Source: Numenius arquata (lineage: Eukaryota; Chordata; Aves; Charadriiformes; Scolopacidae). Taken from it: a stretch of DNA of 64,000 nt. How positions within the stretch are numbered: the stretch's first letter is position 1; every line of letters starts with the position of its first letter. The stretch is taken from the NCBI RefSeq assembly GCF_964106895.1, contig NC_133583.1:39529899-39593898 (forward strand), written 5' to 3'. A program made the translations under genes and the position numbers. Positions 23,267 through 34,656 of the stretch are shown here, piece after piece. The notes under the pieces were generated by a model that was not told the origin of the DNA, searched no databases, and worked only from the letters and a program-made list of their open reading frames with translations.

Positions 23267-23416
23267 GACTGGAACAGGTTGCCCAGAGCGAATGTGGTAT
23301 CTCCATCCTTGGAGATTTAAAAAACTTGCCTGAGCAAGACCTTGAGCAACTTGATCACACTTTGAAGCTGCTTTGAGCAGGCCTTCAGATGTGCCTTCCA
23401 ACTTAAACTTTTCCAC
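23267..23416 (+). mobile_element. CR1 LINE 3' end fragment
   Basis: The sequence runs GACTGGAACAGGTTGCCCAG, then ATCTCCATCCTTGGAGATTT, then AACTTGCCTGAGCAAGACC, then TTTGAGCAGGCC, and ends near CCTTCCAACTTAAAC. This is the 3' portion of a CR1 element in plus orientation. It encodes the end of the reverse transcriptase in degraded form and continues into the short 3' UTR. The terminal ATTCTATG-type units are not obvious, suggesting age. The ORF track on the minus strand here is only the antisense of this repeat. Confidence 0.85.
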
Positions 23417-26321
23417 TCATTTGAAGCATAAAATTTGGCTTCAAAATTTTGAATACTTCCTTTCTGTGTTGTTAGTTTGCTGAAGTCTTTGTAGAAGTAT
23501 CTGAGGAATGATGATGTCACGTTTAAGCTATCATTGCACAGGTCTCAGTTAAACAGATGGATGACAAGTAATATGATCAAAGGAACACTTGTTTTTGTGT
23601 ATATTAATGGGCTCTATAAAACAGTGTGGAAAAACTTTATGATAAGGCTGTAATATACATATAACAATATTCTTTTTTTTTTTCTGAAAGACATATAGTA
23701 GCATGATTTACATGTATAAAGAAGCAATATAAACTTATATATTATTTGAATTCTACCATAAAATATTTTTTATTTTTGTTTCCTAAGAGACATCTTGCTG
23801 TTCACAGTTTGTTGCAGAGTGATCTAAACTCCAAGGGTAGATTTTCTCCTTTTGCAATTCAAAAAGCAGTACCCTTCCTAGAAAGGAATATCAAAAAGTA
23901 ATAAATTTTTTTTGCCAGGAAGACAGAAATTTGTTCCTCATTTTATTCAATATTAATTGGCTTCCAATTTTAAATAATAATATAAATCATATGAAAATTA
24001 TTTTTAAACACGTTGACATATCAGATGTTAGCTGTGGCATGTCAAGAACGCTGATAGTTAGGTCACTTTTTTAAACATCTTTCTGGAGACTTCATATCAT
24101 TCATTTTGTAATTCCGTAACTGAATTCTGTCACATCAGCTTTCTTGTTGGAAATAATATTCTCTTGGTTAATAGAGCAAGAAATTACCCTTGAGATATTT
24201 ATTTTGTTATAAATTTTCTTGGTCAGTAAAAATATGCTGACATTTCTGCTGAGAGAACTTGATGAAATCTTGTGGTTTTGACCTATCCTTGAGAATCACT
24301 CCTGGGAAGAGCACATGCCACAGCAGAAAATATTGGAGTTCTGGTGTGATGATGTTATCTTAAATTCATTAGAAGGACCCAGAAATTGAAATTTTGTTAG
24401 CCTCAGAAGAGGATGAAGTATGAACTTCTGTACTAAAGAGGAAAGAGATGATTGGAATGGAAAGAGAAAAATGGCTTGTTCTTGCCTGTTTTCTGCCCTT
24501 CTTGGGTTTCTGCTCTCAGTACAGGTAGAGAAGACCAGTGAGTCTTCTTTCTTTCTCTCTGTATCCCATTTTGGATCAGTCTGAATCTTCTTTCACTTCA
24601 ATTTCTAACTAGTGTTTTATTATGGTTTAACTTTACAATATTTCTTATTAGTTTGTCACTTGATTTTCAATTTTAATAATCCCAACAATTATAATGAAAG
24701 CTACGGAGTTCCCAGAAAAAAAACTTTATTCAAACTGTACCTTAGTTGTCCTTCTGTACCTTAATGCTGTATTAAAAAAAACCCAACTCTCAGGTGTGTT
24801 GAGGTGAGCATCAGTCTAAGCGAAGACATATGTGCATCAACAAGTTATAGGTTTTAGTCTCCCATGCAGGTTATTCGTTTTATCCAAAATTGGAAGTCTA
24901 ACATAGGTCAGCCAGATAGTTTCTCTTCATGAACTATTAGGGATCAGCACAGATAGTAGCTCTCAGAAGTTAGGTGAGATAGTTCCTTCTCCTGCCCTTT
25001 ACAGATAGAGAGCTAAAGTAATGCTTATATGAAGAACTCATTAGAATAAGCAGAAACTTGAACCGAAGTTAAGCAAAAGTGTTTTCTAAATGTTGGCTTG
25101 GGGTCAAAACAAAAAAATGGTTCACAGGTTCAGACTCAGTTATGAGAGCCCCGAGTCCTTGTAGAACTCCGTTTCTGGCATCCTTTTTTCTTAAGTACTG
25201 ATTATATTTTAGGTTGTCTTTTTAAAGAGGAAATAACTTTTGAAAGTAAAATGAAAGATGGAGAGCTCTCTTTCAGTGACATGGCTGCATCCAGAGCCTT
25301 TGTTGAGACTTGCTAGAGAAAGACTTGAAGGTTGGGAAAGGCAAGACCTCATTGCCTAGCTGATGCGCCATAAAACGTACAGAATATGCTCTCAGTTTTA
25401 AGTTCTATGTGGAAAAGATTGTTGTTGCTTTATTATTTTTCCTTTTTTTACCATTTCAGAGTACACTATGGAAAAACATTGAGGTTTTTAACAAGGTTTA
25501 ATTACTAGTTACTAAATTACTTGACATTGTTTGATTATTTCTTTTTCCTTCAAAGTTTCCAGGGTTTGTTTATTCCTTTTTAACATAGTTAACACAACTC
25601 ATGAGGAAGGGCAGATACCATGCACCAGTTCTTTAGCAAATAGTTTAAACTCCTTGTAATGCTGCTATTGAGAAGAAATTAATTAATGATTATTGCCTAT
25701 ATAAAGTCATATTTTTTTTTCCTTTAGACTTGTGGTTGGAAGTAGATTTACTTTTGCTTGAGGCAGTGTCATTGAATTTTAAATCAAACAATACTATTGT
25801 TTTTTGAAATGCCATATTCGGTGGTTCAAAAAAATAATCTTTATTGAGATTATATTTCCTTAGGACTGACTGGCAATGAAAGACACGTCAGTATCCAGGT
25901 TTAGGGCTTTTTTCTTTGTACAATGTGAAGGAGCACATTTCATCTGATTGCAGCTGGCCTTTGCTTTCAATGTGACCAGTAGGGTCTGTTTGGCTTTGCA
26001 ACAAGCATGTTTTTTGTTTTATATCCTGGGTAGGTAACCAAAATTGTTTAAATACAGTGAAGTGCTAAAATGTATTATTAGCCAGTAAACACTACGTTTT
26101 CACCATGCAGACTCCAAAGCCTATTGCAACTGTAGGTACACTGACGCAAGTATTTTGATTAGTAATATAGTCACTTGGTGATAAAATTAGTTTGGAATAT
26201 TTTACTTGAAACAGTCAGCCTTTTGGAATTAGACTAGAAGACTCAGTTTGATGTGGAATATCAGGTTTTTAAAGGTAAGATCTCCCATGTTAAATAATTT
26301 GTTTTTCTTGAGTCCAGTGCG
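23417..26321. other. AT-rich non-coding sequence
   Basis: No gene or repeat family was recognised. A strong pyrimidine-rich acceptor-like stretch ends in CTCTCAG near 24520, but a GTAGAG follows five bases later, so no exon is delimited. Short T and A runs are scattered throughout. Confidence 0.55.
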
Positions 26322-26410
26322 TTTTCTTTTTTTTTTTCTTTTTTTCTTTTTTTTTTCTATTAGTCTGTTTTAAATGAAGGGGAGAAGAAAGGAAAAGGGA
26401 AAAAGAAGGG
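26322..26410 (+). repeat. Polypyrimidine tract followed by polypurine tract
   Basis: A 37-base T/C-only tract (26322-26358) is followed after 17 bases by a 35-base A/G-only tract (26376-26410). The two could pair imperfectly in a long hairpin, or either could form triplex DNA. Such tracts usually arise by slippage. Confidence 0.75.
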
Positions 26411-26795
26411 CAGCTCAAACAGTGCTTCTTTGCAGTGGGGTAAAAGAAAAGGAATAATTAAGACTAAATTGTCCCTCCCAACTGTGTTTATCAGTCCCTG
26501 TAAAAATGAGCATGTTAATCTTGAGAAAATCTGTCTAATCTTGACATCTACCTAATGCTGCCCATTGGAGAAGTCAGAAGTTTCATGAGCATTTAATCAA
26601 ACTAAGTTAAAAATAAGAAAAGAGAGATGAGCTGACTGAACTGTGATTTCTTTTGTTCTATGCAGCTACTTGGATTCAAGTAGCATACAAACAAAATATT
26701 TCATTATTGTATCTCAGAGGCATAGGCTCAGATATTAGAACACTTCTTCCAGTAACCTTGTAGTAGAAGCTGTGAACTGAAATGAAAGAAAAGGT

Positions 26796-26845
26796 TAAAC
26801 GTATTTCCTTGTATTTTTTTTAAACTTATTTCTTTGTATTTTTTT
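26796..26845 (+). repeat. 25-bp tandem duplication
   Basis: Two adjacent 25-base units (26796-26820 and 26821-26845) differ at two positions. Both begin TAAAC and end in a T run. Confidence 0.75.
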
Positions 26846-28365
26846 TTAACTGGGCACACAGTAAAATCAGACATTTCCAATAAAAGTTCAAGATGCTATT
26901 AGACAAAAGATGGTGAGAGTTTAATTGTTTTTTATTCACGATGAAAAACCTAAGACAAGATTTGAAATGATTCAAAAAGAAGAAAAGTCATTGTTGAGTT
27001 TCGAAGCCTGCTATAATGTGTTAGTTGCCCTTCCTGAGACCTGGTCTATTGTGCCTTGGCTATCTCCAAGGAGATGTAGACATGTTTCTGTGTTTCTTCT
27101 TTTTCCTCTGTAAAGTGATGTATTTAATAGCTCTCAAGTGTAAATGAGTAACAAAGGCCTGTCCTTTTCTAAGATTTGGAATACGTAACTTTTTCAAATA
27201 TAAGACAGAAAAAGTATCTAGTGAGACACCCAAGATGCTGAAACCTTTTAAGAAATGCAACAATTCTGCCATTGTGAGTAGAGCTTTTTAAAAATACAAC
27301 TATGAAACTGTTTGCTACAATACATTTCATGCTGTATTACTGAGAGACCTCCCTTGTCATTCCATTTATTAGTTCACAAATAAGCAGTATCTGAAATTCA
27401 TTTCATGAGTACTTTTTGCCACCAATGGATTTAATTCCCTATGATTGCTACAATTCGTTTGTAGGGTATTTTAATTTATATGTTATTGAAACTTGCTCTT
27501 GACATTAAAGTACTTGAAATTCTCATTTCTGTTCAGTGCATGATGTATTTCTCTGAGTTAGAAAAACACTCTCAATTCTAGTCAGAGGAGCACTAAATGA
27601 TGACATCTTCTGTAGAAAAAACAACCATGTTTTGATACTGGAACAAACGTTTCAGTGAGTTCCCTGATGTGACATAGGCAGCACGGAATTTTGGTGCTGA
27701 GAGATTGAGTACTTCTGTTGTATGAAAATACTAAAGAATTACAGTCAAAGTCTTTCTTCAAACAATAAACAGGAAACCTTATTGCAATTAAAAAAAGATC
27801 TTGTGCCAAAACTTTACACATTGACTGCTGTCTTCTGCTACTTTCAGGGTTCATACCATCTTACCTTCTGGAAAGCTGTAAAGATAGAATACTCAGTCTC
27901 CTCTCTCAGAAACTGCAGCATGAGGAGAATGAACTTGTTTTACTTCAGTGTCTTGTGCTGATATTTGTACTTGCTTTAGAGAATAAGATAGTTCAGTTCA
28001 GATGAATACGGTTCCTTAATATCCTGTCAATATCCAGCCTCCAAAAGTGGTCCAGTTGAACTTCAACTGCTTCTGGGCCTCAGGTGCCACAGTTACCTGA
28101 AGACATGTTGCCAGTTCTTCTCTTACTAGGGGCACTCCATTGCATGCTGAGTTCTCAGTAAATACTACTCCCTTTTCTTTGCATCAGAGCCGAAGAAGTA
28201 AGCTAATGAAGGTGTTGCTTGGACTGAAGGAAGGGCAACTGAGAGTTTCGCAATTTTCAGAAAGTTTAAAAAATGTCTCTAAGTGAATTAACAGTCTGTT
28301 ACTCTAAATGAATGTGATATGAAGAAACACAAATTCTTTTTTTTTGTTTTTTCTTTTTCCCTCAG
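26846..28365. other. AT-rich non-coding sequence
   Basis: No gene is supported. Several short ORFs on both strands (26925, 27060, 27582, 27722) overlap and lack domains. Confidence 0.5.
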
Positions 28366-28460
28366 AATTTATCACTGAACAGATTGATTCAAACATCCCA
28401 TCCACTCACAAAACGCGAGTGTTACAATGGAAGAAAATTGTCTTCTTGGGAAGAAGTTGA
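28366..28460 (+). other. Candidate terminal coding exon
   Basis: A strong pyrimidine tract (TTTTTTCTTTTTCCCTCAG) ends at 28365. The frame that completes a split codon with the first two bases stays open for 30 codons to a TGA at 28458-28460. The peptide contains FITEQIDSNIPSTHKTRV and then LQWKKIVFLGRS. It is plausible in composition but unrecognised. An open stretch of this length is not rare in AT-rich DNA. The minus-strand ORF at 28406-28765 overlaps it and has no domain. Confidence 0.2.
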
Positions 28461-28705
28461 ATCTCGGCTATGAAACAGAACATTACAGAGGTCAGAAGGG
28501 TTATATGTAGGGGTATTTCAAGTGGTCTTGCATAAATATTAAACAACATAAATACTGTGCATTCAAAAATGGAACTCTGTGCACCCCATCTTGGGGAGAA
28601 CAGGCCATAATTGAACTTTGTATTACAATACAATGAATTTGTAAAATGAAACAAAAACATCTCTATGCTGATTGTAGTGTGCTTAAAACACAGGGAAAGC
28701 ATTTG

Positions 28706-28764
28706 TGAAACGCTTTCTGATTCAGATTCACGCTCTGCTGAAACGCGTTTCTGATTCAGATTCA
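28706..28764 (+). repeat. 33-bp interval partial tandem duplication
   Basis: Nearly identical 25- and 26-base copies (28706-28730 and 28739-28764) start TGAAACGC and end TTCTGATTCAGATTCA, separated by eight bases. The second copy has one extra G, creating ACGCGT. Confidence 0.8.
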
Positions 28765-31700
28765 ACTATACTAGAAATTATTTAGGTTCAGAGCCAGTCC
28801 AGGCCAGTTCCAGTTTTACCTGGACACTTTAAATTTGCTGTAATCAGTCTGCATTAGAAAGTATAACATGTGAGATGGAGAAAGCTGTGAAGCTGCAGAT
28901 TTAGTCCCCACTTCCAAATTTATCACTAGAATGTAGTCACCACTGCCAGTTCATCCTCCTCTCTAAACTTATCTGGTAAGATCATGGATTTGGAGACAAG
29001 TTGCAAAATCATACTTTACCTGAAACAAATGATAGCGTACAATGGCAAACAGGAGACGTCACCTTTGGGTTGACGGGAAAGAAATTGGATGTTTTGTATA
29101 CTTTTCCACCATTGACCACTGCATATATGCAAATGTATAGAAACGTGCATATAAATACACAGGCAAATGTCCAGACAATTAAGTATACAAATGAGATAAA
29201 TGAATGAGAGGACACTAAAAGGCATTACTGGCTGCAGGATCCAGTAAAGTTGGCTGTTACTTGGTCTTAGCAAAATGGCCACAGCCCCACTTGCTGGAAA
29301 TCTGTAAAGTGAGTGCGCAGTATTCTGCTGTGGTGACAGGCAGCTTTTGCTGGCAGCGTTGCTCACACCAGTGAGAGCTGGGTCTCACCTGAATTCATGT
29401 CCTCAAATCCAGGTATTCGAGGATCTCCCCTGACCTGCTTTCCCCTTTTCATGGAAGAAGCAGCAAGATCCAAGCTGGAACATACGCTCTTTCAGGATTT
29501 GATTCAGGTTAGAGAAATAATTAAATGATTTGGCTTTATTGCATTTAGGTCTGTTTTGATTCCTTAATTTTAATGTGCTTATTCATGTGGAATCTTAAAA
29601 TATTGACACTGTGTTTATGGTATATTTGGTTGGCATCCCACTAGCAAGAAAAGGCATTATGAAGAAACATCTCTCTGTCAGTATCCCTAATTGGATGTAC
29701 CAATCTCCTGAACTGTGGACCATTGACCACTGCTATTTTGCTAGCTGGAACATTGGCCTGATAAGTTAGCTACATAGATGCATTTCTGTGTAAATCCAAA
29801 TGTTAGCCCCATTAGAATCAATCTGTATGTGAAAATATGTATGCAGACAATATTTTGTCCTGTGGCAGACTCTTGGAAACTCTTAATTTAATTCCATGCT
29901 TGCAAGAGGACATATTCATGAATATGATAAAATATGTTGGGAACTGAGAAATCCACTGAGCCAAGTTAGATAGCTGCCTGCCACCATTAATTAGGCCAAA
30001 ATTTCAGCAGTACTTCTGATGGTTTCTTATACACAAAGCTTCTGGTTATGCAGCTCCTACCTCCTTTTAAGCTGTCTAGAACATTCCCAAACAATAATAA
30101 CTTCTCCCTTGAAGTTATACTTTTTGGATATGGCCAAATCTTCTGGCATTGAGGATAAGTAGAATTATGCTTTGATGGTGCACTTCCTTCTTTTTGTCTG
30201 AGAACATCTATGGAGCAACTTACCAAGCAGTTTGTTTGGATTAGGAAGTACAGGGAAAAAAAAGAGAGATGCAATTTTACCTTTAGGAAATGTTTCTTCA
30301 AAGAGACTTCCTTTCATCTCATCTCTGTGTTTTTCCTCTCCTTCATGGTGTGACACTTAGTGCTGGGGGATGTCAGTCTTTTTCAGGTATTTTTTTTGAG
30401 AACTGAATTTGACATGTAGTTTTGTTTAGAGAAGGTGCTGTGAGATGGCATTTGACATAGTTATGCATGTTGATATACTTTTAATGAAGAAAGGTAAATA
30501 GTTATTAGCTGGAGAAATGTTTTACTTAAACCCAGAATACCTCTTCTTATTCTTTCATAACACAGGCATGCTATGCTAATGTTGAAGGTTTTAAAGGTTT
30601 GGAATTGAATATGGAGATACTGTGGCGAGACATAAGTATACGTCTATGCATCCATAACTCCTCAGACTTTTGGCCTATAGATTTCCTTGCTTTGTCTTTT
30701 TCAGAGGTGGCATTTTCACTTTTGAGAGTTTGAGAAAATTCTTTCATCCTTTTAATTATGCTGGAAAATAAGGACTTCCTGATTAATGCAGCTGCTTGTT
30801 TCAGATAGCAAAAAAGAAAAATTAAAGTGGAACAAACCTTAGGACTGAATTCTTAATCTGAATAAAATTGGTGAAGATTTAAGTAAGGCATAATTCTTCA
30901 AATTACGTATTACTAAGCACAGGCTAAAAGCTGCTGTTCAGAAATCCTTTGGGCTGATTTTAAGATGATCACAGTCTCTACTGCTGTGCCCCATAAACAA
31001 TATTAGAAATCATTCTTTTCCTAGGTGTAGAAATAGCAATCTTTACTTCATTTTCTTTGTCTCTGGAAGTTTTCAAAGACCAGATCTTTTGTGGGGTCTT
31101 TTGTCTGTTGGTGGGATAATGTTACATGTAAGCAATCGAGACTGGAAAAGATGCCAGTGCTCATTGCGCTTCACAACCTAAAGGTTTTAGTTCTTATTTC
31201 TTTAGTTGTTTGGTAATGCTATCATATGCTAACATTTTATGTGAATACCCCACGTAATCTAGATAGGACCAAGAAATATAGGGCAGTGTGGTTACACACT
31301 TGTTCCTCACCACAACTTGTAAGCAAACAGTGCTTTCCCACAACCTGCAGCATTCCAGAACTGTACAAAATGCAGCCTCTCCATTTCACACAGCTGTGGG
31401 TTGGCACAGTAAGGAAAAGAGGCACAAGTAACGTATCCCCAGGTGCTCCCAGGACAAAGCTGTTACTGCAGTTTGCAGCAGTCATTTTTCTGTGTCTTTT
31501 CCTGTTCCTGTCTTTGATCAAGAGCTCAAGCTGAGTGAGCAGCACAGGAACCCTGCAACACAAACGCAAAACTGGAGTTGCAACCATCTTCTAGGTACCC
31601 TCTTCGCCCTGCCTATTCAGCAGTGTGGAGTGGCTGACTATGGCTATATTCTATGGCCATATTCATGGGCATGAGCAGGGAAGCTATTTAGAGGAAGTGT

Positions 31701-34265
31701 GGGTGAAAAAAGAGTAATCATGGTCCATATTTGTGATACTCCTTATGTTCTTGTAAAAGAAACCGGGTAAGAGAAAGAAATCAGTAAGTGCTACCTTACT
31801 AAAGACACTTCAGCATACACCGCGTCATTACTACAGAACCGCACCTCTCACTGTTATCACCAAAAAGAGTTCACATGCACTCTAGTCCTTTTTTCTCTCG
31901 TATATTTTCTACTGGAGAAATAATAGTACCAATCAAGTCTTGCTTCCTTAATGGTTGTTGTCATTATATCTGATAACTATCACAAAGAGAAGAAATGATT
32001 TGTTTTGCATATTTTAGGCTGTTGACATCCTTTGCTTGTCAAATTCTAGAATACTACAGACAGGGCTGTCACTCTGTATTATTAATTTGCCCCTCAGCAA
32101 AAAAAAGGTACATGCCGTACTAAGTGTAAAGCTAAAATGACAGAATCCTTTATGCAACGAAAATAAATACACCTCAGTCACTTTGAAATCAGCGGTGTTT
32201 TCTGGCATTATTTTACAGGTACTAGTGGAGGTTAAAGGAGGAAGCGAGAGAGAGAACTCATTGACTTTCTTTGCATATATATTTATCTATACCGATTTTA
32301 ACCTTGCCTATAAAAGGTCAAGCATAAAATTATTTCCTCGGAGCAGCTGTCTTCAGAGGTTTGAATTAACATAGATGGAGAGTACCATAGGAAAAAAAAG
32401 TTCATTTTACCCTAATTGGATTAAGATAAGTCTCACGCATACTGCAAGGGTGAGGTTTCACTGGGTACAAACTGCTGGGTTGACAGAAAAGGATTAATTT
32501 ACATGCCTCTTGTCAGGTTGTTGACTAATAACGTATTGATCGTATCTGTAAGATATGCAGAGTGTCTGTCAGAAAGGAAGACACTCTGGAATTGAAAATT
32601 GCTAGCATATCTGACATAATCAAAACTAGTTTAATACTATTAAGCAGCAATAAGTAGGCTGCAGCACATATCAGATGCAGAGTTTTATGTCACATGTCTT
32701 GGAGCAGACATCATAACCAGGCATAATGCCCAACCTGACTGATTTGTGTAACTCCTGATTTTTTTTTTCTGCTTTTCTTTTATGTCTTCCTGCAGACATA
32801 TTGAACTACCACAGTTTAATCCCAGAGGAGCCTGCAGGTGGTATTGTCTTTGCATTGAGGAGTTATTAAATTCTTAAGGTCACCATAAAAAAGGTTCCAT
32901 TAAATTGAGTTAATAAAAACATTGGGCAAAGGTTTGCTAAGAGTGCGGGTGTCAAATCCTTGGGAATTTGGACAGTCTCTTATAACATCAAGCTAAAAGA
33001 ATATTTTAAACACGTCACAATATGAAGATGTTAGAAATGCTACTTCTGTGAAGTTTTAGCTTGGGTTGGACAGAGACACTTGTGCTTTGCTGAAGGAAAT
33101 ATCCTATTTAATATTCATGTATTTTCAGAAGGAATGGCCTATGGGCAATTTTCACTGATGAAAGCTTTAAACTTTCTACAAAGAAATTCTGATTCTTCCT
33201 TCTGTTGTTGTCTTCACATATGTATGCATAGACGGACACAAAGATAAATAGGTGTACATAAAAATGTAGATTAGATATATAGATCCATGGGTGATCTGTT
33301 GTTAACCCCTGTTTTGTACTTAACAAGGATGACTGAGCCTGCTGTTTTTCCAATAATACTAAAATATGCTGAATGTTTTTTACTCCATGAAGCTTATAAA
33401 GAAGAGACATTTAAAATCATTTAAAGCTAATTTCTAATGGACTCTGGGATGAGGCCTCTGGTAAGAAAAATAATCATAAATTGTACTTCTCCTTTTTAAT
33501 ATGTTATGATTGATTTTTTTTTAATTTTTTTTTTTTTTAATGTTAGCATGAGATTCCAGCTCCACTGAGATAAATAGCAAACCCTCCATTTACTTCAGTA
33601 CAATCCAGGTTTCACCTTCTGACTATAGGGACAAGAAATTGCATGTAGTTTTGCTGAAATATTTCTTTGTGGCTTTAAGATGAACAGCCAATGCTATTTT
33701 CAACTCCAAATTATTAAGATATGGTGTATTAAAAACTTGGTTTGCTGCATTTATTGGGCAGCAAATGAAGTAAAAGGAAAATGTTGTATTAGCAATTAAT
33801 TTAGAACCAATCTTTCTAAGGCTTAAGCTTTGGATGACAGGACATGCAATAAATTACATATTTAATTATATAAAACATTAAATATTTTTCATGTGCTGGA
33901 TATGAGTTGTAGATGTTTGAGATGCTTTAAATGTCAGGTATAAAACTGATAGAAATTCTGCTCACAAATAGAAGCATCAAATTTCATGCGTTCATATGTA
34001 GCTTGTTGCAACATACAAATGTTAAAAATAGCAAAAATATTGTTTAATAAGTGAATACTGTGGGATTTGTTGCACAGCATGTTAATAATGAAAATCGATA
34101 GAAATAAAATATTAATAAAGAAAACACACCTCAGAAACATGTTATGGGCAGAATTCAACCCAGTCAGACAGACTTGATCGGGCAATCCCTGTGGCTGCTA
34201 AACTCAGAAGAGTTTCCCTATTTTTCATGATTTTTCATTTGGTGTCTGCTTTTTCATGGAAATGT
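28765..34265. other. Mostly unique non-coding sequence with weak exon-like intervals
   Basis: No gene is established. Two intervals have splice-like borders. The first, 29413-29507, has an acceptor CTCAAATCCAG, a donor CAG|GTTAGA and two open frames. The second, 32796-32837, has a very strong acceptor CTTTTATGTCTTCCTGCAG, a donor GCAG|GTGG and a peptide ILNYHSLIPEEPA. Overlapping ORFs on opposite strands at 29001-29366 and 31226-31587 have no domain. A T9-AA-T14 run lies at 33514-33538. Confidence 0.4.
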
Positions 34266-34656
34266 ATCATAGAATCATAGAATCATTCAGGTTTCAAAAG
34301 ACCCTTGGGATCATCGAGTCCAACCACCTTCCCTACTCTACAAAGTTTTTCCCTGCACCATATCCCCCAGCACCACATCTAAGCGACTCTTAAACTCATC
34401 CAAGGATGGTGACTTAACCACCTCCCTGGGCAGCTTGTTCCAGTGTCTGATCACTCTTACTGTGAAGAATTTCTTCCTAATGTCCAGTCTAAACCTACCC
34501 TGTTGCAACTTGAAGCCATTCCCTCTTGTTCTATCGCTGTTTGCTTGTGAGAAGAGACCAGCACCAACGTCTCTACAATGTCCTTTCAAGCAGTTATAGA
34601 GAGTGATGAGGTCTCCCCTCAGTCTCCTCTTCCTCAAACTAAACAGTCCCAATTTA
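34266..34656 (-). mobile_element. CR1 LINE 3' end with C-terminal reverse transcriptase
   Basis: On the minus strand an uninterrupted frame (34652-34338) reads GLFSLRKRRLRGDLITLYNC, then GLFSQANSDRTRGNGFKL, RFRLDIRKKFFTVRVIRHWN and LPREVVKSPSLDEFKSRLDV. This is the C-terminal end of the CR1 reverse transcriptase. The left end (34266-34287) carries two ATCATAGA-type units, the element's 3' terminus. It is 5'-truncated, as most CR1 copies are. The open frame and intact tail make it look younger than the 11.9-kb copy. It is not an independent gene. Confidence 0.92.

Noticed and set aside
26663..26765. Acceptor-like TTCTATGCAG followed by about 32 open codons
   Set aside because: There is no credible donor, and it ends in two stops. 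An open stretch of this length is common here.
28406..28765. 119-codon minus-strand ORF
   Set aside because: Its N-terminal ERESESESVS part comes from the 33-bp duplication, and the rest is low-information sequence antisense to a better plus-strand candidate.
29016..31587. Pairs of opposing ORFs of 100-116 codons (29016-29366, 31226-31534, 31237-31587)
   Set aside because: Opposite-strand overlap and absence of motifs. Some are rich in C, L and F, typical of non-coding frames.
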